A stretch of DNA of 64,000 nt from Chryseobacterium ureilyticum. GTDB taxonomy: Bacteria; Bacteroidota; Bacteroidia; Flavobacteriales; Weeksellaceae. The DNA is taken from NCBI RefSeq assembly GCF_900156735.1, contig NZ_FTOL01000003.1, forward strand, positions 372,001 through 436,000, read 5' to 3'. Of this stretch, positions 60,923-64,000 are shown in pieces. The translations under genes and the position numbers were made by a program. Position 1 is the first letter of the stretch. Each line of letters opens with the position of its first letter. The notes beneath the pieces were generated by a model, which saw nothing but the letters and a program-made list of their open reading frames with translations, was not told the origin of the DNA and searched no databases.

Positions 60923-63061
60923 TTATTTATTTTTTACCAATACCCATCCTGAGTATTTAGTTTCGGTATTTTCCTTGTTGTTTTCGTTCCAAGAAATAGT
61001 ATACCAATAAGTTCCTGTTGCGATTTTTTTGCCGGATGCAGTTCCGTCCCAAGTGTAGTTTCTTATTTTATCTGCTTTGTACAATTGATTTCCGTATCTG
61101 TCATATACTGTAAATACAAGATTCTTCTTATATGCTAATGCAGAATAGTCTATGACGTCATTTACGTTGTCTCCATTGGGAGTAATTGCATTGATCAGAT
61201 TTGGTACTGTAATTTCAACTTGAATAGGTGTACAGTTGTATGTATCTTTTACGTATACAAAGTTCTGACCTCTTGGAAGCCCTGTGAAAGCGTTAGAATC
61301 CTGCCATGCAACACCATCTATAGAATATTTGTATGGAGGGTTTCCGCCAGCTACAGTTACTACAATATTGTTATTTGTGATTTCAATATTTGTAATGGCA
61401 GGCTGTGTGCTAGGATTTATACGTACTTCCTGAAGAGTGAAACATTTTCCAGTTTGAAGTTTTACCCAGTATGTTCCGATTCCTACACTGTTGATAACCT
61501 GAGTTTTTTCTCCAGTGCTCCATTCGTAGCTATCAAAACCTGGACCTGCGTCTAAGGTTGTTTTCGCTTCAGCACAAATGATTTTGTTCTTTAAAACTGT
61601 AGATTTTACTGGAGGAAGTACTGTTAATACAATATTTGCAATGGTATAACATTGTGTAGCATTGCTTACTCTAGCATATACCGTTGTACTTTCCGTAAGA
61701 TAAACAGTAGGGTTTGTAATCGGGTTAGTTTGAGTTTTAGCATCAGCTACTGTTTTGTAGTAGCTAACAAGTGTTCCTGCTGGAATTGGGAATGGAACCC
61801 CAATGGCTGCTTTAGTTAAATCAAACGTTGAACGAGTGATATCCGTTTCAATATAACAGTTTTCAATAACAGCATCAGTTACTCTTACAACTGGATGGAA
61901 TTTTAACGTGATTGTAGTTGTAGCTTTACATCCAAAAGCAGAGATAACTCTTACATGTACAGTTCCTTCAGGAGAAACATAATTAACAGGATCTAGAATT
62001 TCATTAGTCTCCGCATTCATATCTGCAAGAGTAGGGTAATACTTGATGGTTGCTCCTGCTCCTGAAAATACGGTTGCTGTTGTTAAATCAAACTTAGCGG
62101 TACCTTCCTTGTTGTTGTTACAAGATAATAGGGTGGCTGTATTTGCAGTAATGCTGGCATTTACAAATTTGAATTTTCCTGAAATGAAACATCCGTTCCT
62201 AGGGTTGTTCGGATTGTTTGGATCTTTGTATAAAACTTTGTAATAATATGTAGTAGTAGCGTTTACTGTTTCAATCGTAAGAGCATTGTCTCCTGTGATT
62301 ACATCGTTAGTATCCTTATAGTAGCTTACTTTGAAGTCTGGGCTGTTTCCATTAAGGATTCCTGCTGATAACGTTGAGAAATCAAAAGTTGTAGGGAGTC
62401 CACATACCATTACTTTACTTGGATCTGTTTCTGGTGTAGAAGGGATTCCTGGAGTGATGAATGGGTAAGGTGCTAAAACAGGATCATTAAATGCAGAACT
62501 TAAACTTGCGGTTCCAGTCCACGTCATAGAGAAACCATCATCAGTGTGGTCAAAGTTATCTACAACCAAATAATAAGTTTCGCCTGGTAACACATTCATA
62601 TAAGGGCTCCATTCCTGATTATTCATTGTAGATGTGGTAGGTGGCATTGTCGCTGGGGGATTCAGTGTTAAGCTTAATCCTGTTTCACCTGAAGCTACTT
62701 CACCATAATAATTACATCTGATAGGCTGTATGAACTCGTGAGCCGCATTTTGTAAAGAAGCACATCCGTTTGTAGTAGGGCCATAAACGGCAAAGTCATA
62801 ATCATCTGTAAGAACATTTGATTTAATTTTAAACGCCAAAGTTCCCGGTGTTGAAACGGTAAAAGTATACCAAACAGAATAATGCTCATTACTTGAAAGA
62901 CATCCTCCGTTTTTATTCAGTAACTCTATGATCTGCCCAGGTCCGGAAGGAGTGTAGGAGATATCCGAGTTTCCACAAATGGGAATCGCTGAAACGCAGT
63001 CTGATTGTGAATAGACTGCTTGTGTTATAAATAAAATAAAAAGAAATAGTATTTTTTTCAT
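60923..63061 (-). CDS. Surface protein with T9SS type B sorting domain, lectin-less paralog
   Basis: The 712-residue protein has a signal peptide (1-18, ending VYSQ). Its N-terminal domain differs from the lectin-like paralogs: SDCVSAIPICGNSDISYTPS, YSVWYTFTVSTPGTLAFKI and GETYYLVVDNFDHTDDGFSMTW, a beta-sandwich of the CUB/PPC kind. After that the modules match: SCNNNKEGTAKFDL and NCYIETDITRSTFDL repeats, DAGPGFDSYEWSTGEKTQ, a GGNPPYKYSIDGVAWQ module and the type B tail (ITPNGDNVNDVIDYSAL, ATGTYWYTISW). Type IX export to the surface is expected; adhesion or gliding function is inferred only. Confidence 0.87.
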   Translation of the reverse strand: MKKILFLFILFITQAVYSQSDCVSAIPICGNSDISYTPSGPGQIIELLNKNGGCLSSNEHYSVWYTFTVSTPGTLAFKIKSNVLTDDYDFAVYGPTTNGCASLQNAAHEFIQPIRCNYYGEVASGETGLSLTLNPPATMPPTTSTMNNQEWSPYMNVLPGETYYLVVDNFDHTDDGFSMTWTGTASLSSAFNDPVLAPYPFITPGIPSTPETDPSKVMVCGLPTTFDFSTLSAGILNGNSPDFKVSYYKDTNDVITGDNALTIETVNATTTYYYKVLYKDPNNPNNPRNGCFISGKFKFVNASITANTATLLSCNNNKEGTAKFDLTTATVFSGAGATIKYYPTLADMNAETNEILDPVNYVSPEGTVHVRVISAFGCKATTTITLKFHPVVRVTDAVIENCYIETDITRSTFDLTKAAIGVPFPIPAGTLVSYYKTVADAKTQTNPITNPTVYLTESTTVYARVSNATQCYTIANIVLTVLPPVKSTVLKNKIICAEAKTTLDAGPGFDSYEWSTGEKTQVINSVGIGTYWVKLQTGKCFTLQEVRINPSTQPAITNIEITNNNIVVTVAGGNPPYKYSIDGVAWQDSNAFTGLPRGQNFVYVKDTYNCTPIQVEITVPNLINAITPNGDNVNDVIDYSALAYKKNLVFTVYDRYGNQLYKADKIRNYTWDGTASGKKIATGTYWYTISWNENNKENTETKYSGWVLVKNK

Positions 63062-63113
63062 TGTTTAAAATGATTTTTATGAAACAATCTGGGTTAACTA
63101 GTTTTTAGTATTA

Positions 63114-63121
63114 CAAAAATA
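63114..63121 (-). promoter_or_regulatory. -7 box of the third T9SS type B gene
   Basis: Minus-strand TATTTTTG lies directly after the upstream gene's terminator and 52 bases before the ATG at 63061. Confidence 0.4.
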
Positions 63122-63145
63122 GAAAAAGCCGCCTTACGCGGCTTT
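63118..63145 (-). terminator. Intrinsic terminator of the fourth T9SS type B gene
   Basis: AAAGCCGC (63125-63132) and GCGGCTTT (63138-63145) pair perfectly; on the minus strand a T-rich tract follows, which merges into the next -7 box. Confidence 0.88.
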
Positions 63146-63159
63146 ACATATTTAATGAA

Positions 63160-64000
63160 TTATTCTCTGTTTTTTACGGCAATCCATCCTGAAAACTTGA
63201 AAGAAGTATTTTTCTTATTGTTTTCATTCCATGTTAATGAATACCAATAAGTACCGGTTGGAATTTTTTTGCCTGCAACAGTTCCGTCCCACTTATATCC
63301 ATTTGATTTATCAGCCTGGTGAATTTTAACGCCGTATCTGTCATAGATGCTTAATACAAGATCTTGTTTATCAGCCATTGCGGAATAATCGATTGCATCA
63401 TTTATTCCATCTCCGTTTGGAGTGATAAGATTGATAAGATTTGGTACCAGAACAGAAATTACGATAGGCTCACAGTCATATGAATCTTTTACATATACTT
63501 TGTGTGTTCCTCTTGCAACATTGTTGAATGTATTGGAAGTTTGCCATAGAATATTGTCCATAGAATATTGATATTCCGGTGTTCCTCCTATAACGTTTAC
63601 AATTAAGGTGTTATTTGAAATGTCAACATTAGTAATCACAGGTTGTTCAGAAGCGTATACTTTTACATTTTGAAGAGTGACGCAATCCCCTGTTTTTAGT
63701 TTTACCCAGTATGACCCTACGCCCACATCTCTGATCGCCTGTGTAGTTGCACCAGTGCTCCATTCGTAGCCGTTGAACCCAGGTCCAGCATCCAATGTAG
63801 TTTTATCTTCCATACAGATGATTTTGTCGGCTAAAATATTAGACTTTACTGGAGGTAATACTTTTAGAGTGACTTTTGCAACGGTATAACATTGACGGTT
63901 ATCCGAAACTCTTACATATACAACGCCATTTGGAGCAACGTAATTTGTCGCATTTAAAATCTCGTTTGTTGCATCAATCGCATCTGTTAAAGAAGGGAAA
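63160..64000 (-). CDS. Surface protein with T9SS type B sorting domain (5' end outside the window)
   Basis: The frame is open to the window edge, so at least 279 C-terminal residues are present and the N-terminus is missing. The Met at 63813 is internal: upstream codons continue with TNEILNATNYVAPNGVVYVR and the CYTVAKVTLKVLPPVKS strand typical of the paralogs. It then has ADKIICMEDKTTLDAGPGF, YEWSTGATTQAIRDVG, a GGTPEYQYSMDNILWQ module and the type B tail (LITPNGDGINDAIDYSAM, PTGTYWYSLTW). It is the fourth member of the family in this window; its N-terminal domain cannot be seen. Confidence 0.85.
   Translation of the reverse strand, partial: FPSLTDAIDATNEILNATNYVAPNGVVYVRVSDNRQCYTVAKVTLKVLPPVKSNILADKIICMEDKTTLDAGPGFNGYEWSTGATTQAIRDVGVGSYWVKLKTGDCVTLQNVKVYASEQPVITNVDISNNTLIVNVIGGTPEYQYSMDNILWQTSNTFNNVARGTHKVYVKDSYDCEPIVISVLVPNLINLITPNGDGINDAIDYSAMADKQDLVLSIYDRYGVKIHQADKSNGYKWDGTVAGKKIPTGTYWYSLTWNENNKKNTSFKFSGWIAVKNRE

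Noticed and set aside
1..64000. tRNA, rRNA, CRISPR arrays, insertion sequences, prophage or restriction-defence genes
   Set aside because: I looked through the intergenic regions and gene products and found no cloverleaf-like sequence, spaced direct repeats, transposase, integrase or known defence protein. A covariance-model search could still find a short RNA that I missed.

Overview
The window looks like a chromosomal segment of a flavobacterium close to Chryseobacterium (Weeksellaceae, Bacteroidota). The evidence is an AT-rich genome, Bacteroidota-type promoters (-7 box TAnnTTTG, sometimes with a TTG about 19 bases upstream), type IX secretion (T9SS) sorting domains, TonB-dependent receptors, an exosortase F pair, and several protein families known almost only from Bacteroidota (DUF4271, DUF4293, DUF4296, DUF5689, DUF6146, DUF6702). 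No rRNA, tRNA, CRISPR array, prophage or insertion sequence was seen. Most of the window is ordinary core chromosome with short gaps and many clear intrinsic terminators.

Layout: 1-414 is the 3' end of a cupin sugar-isomerase-like gene. 667-6917 (minus) runs from a sensor kinase/response regulator pair into a probable metal-handling group: a His/Cys-repeat lipoprotein, a Cys-rich secreted protein, and a TonB receptor with two heavy-metal-binding domains. 7118-7615 is a lone SRPBCC protein. 7739-10296 holds three tandem secreted paralogs. 10853-16954 carries oligopeptidase B, a four-repeat T9SS type A protein, uroporphyrinogen-III synthase and DUF4271. 17196-20593 (plus) is an operon of polyprenol-phosphate mannosyltransferase, DUF4296, tgt and an LptF/LptG permease; birA faces it. 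21388-26067 (plus) has rsfS-ftsH and then LUD-cdsA-psd. 26207-30176 (minus) has DUF1801, an MsbA-like exporter, an M28 peptidase and DUF4293, divergent from rho. Superoxide dismutase and DUF6146 follow.

33483-40003 pairs a secreted nuclease/phosphatase with a divergent TonB receptor plus DUF5689 lipoprotein, plausibly a nutrient-scavenging unit. 40382-43946 (minus) holds DUF6702 and a cluster that resembles anomeric cell-wall sugar recycling: an AmgK-like kinase, a stand-alone RapZ C-terminal domain, a MurU-like nucleotidyltransferase and a LOG-family protein. 44193-45153 is exosortase XrtF with its associated protein. 45167-53677 has a CDF exporter, asd, a small membrane protein, a TonB receptor, and nitroreductase-nadB-nadC. 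53799-64000 contains four related T9SS type B surface proteins, with rnhA and dnaB lodged between the second and third.

I did not find a single clearly new system. The best leads are the exosortase F pair, the AmgK/RapZ-C/MurU/LOG cluster, the HMA-TonB receptor island, several genes whose -7 box sits only four or five bases before the start codon (predicted leaderless mRNAs), a long hairpin abutting the start codon of one T9SS protein, and a tRNA-guanine transglycosylase lacking its three zinc cysteines.
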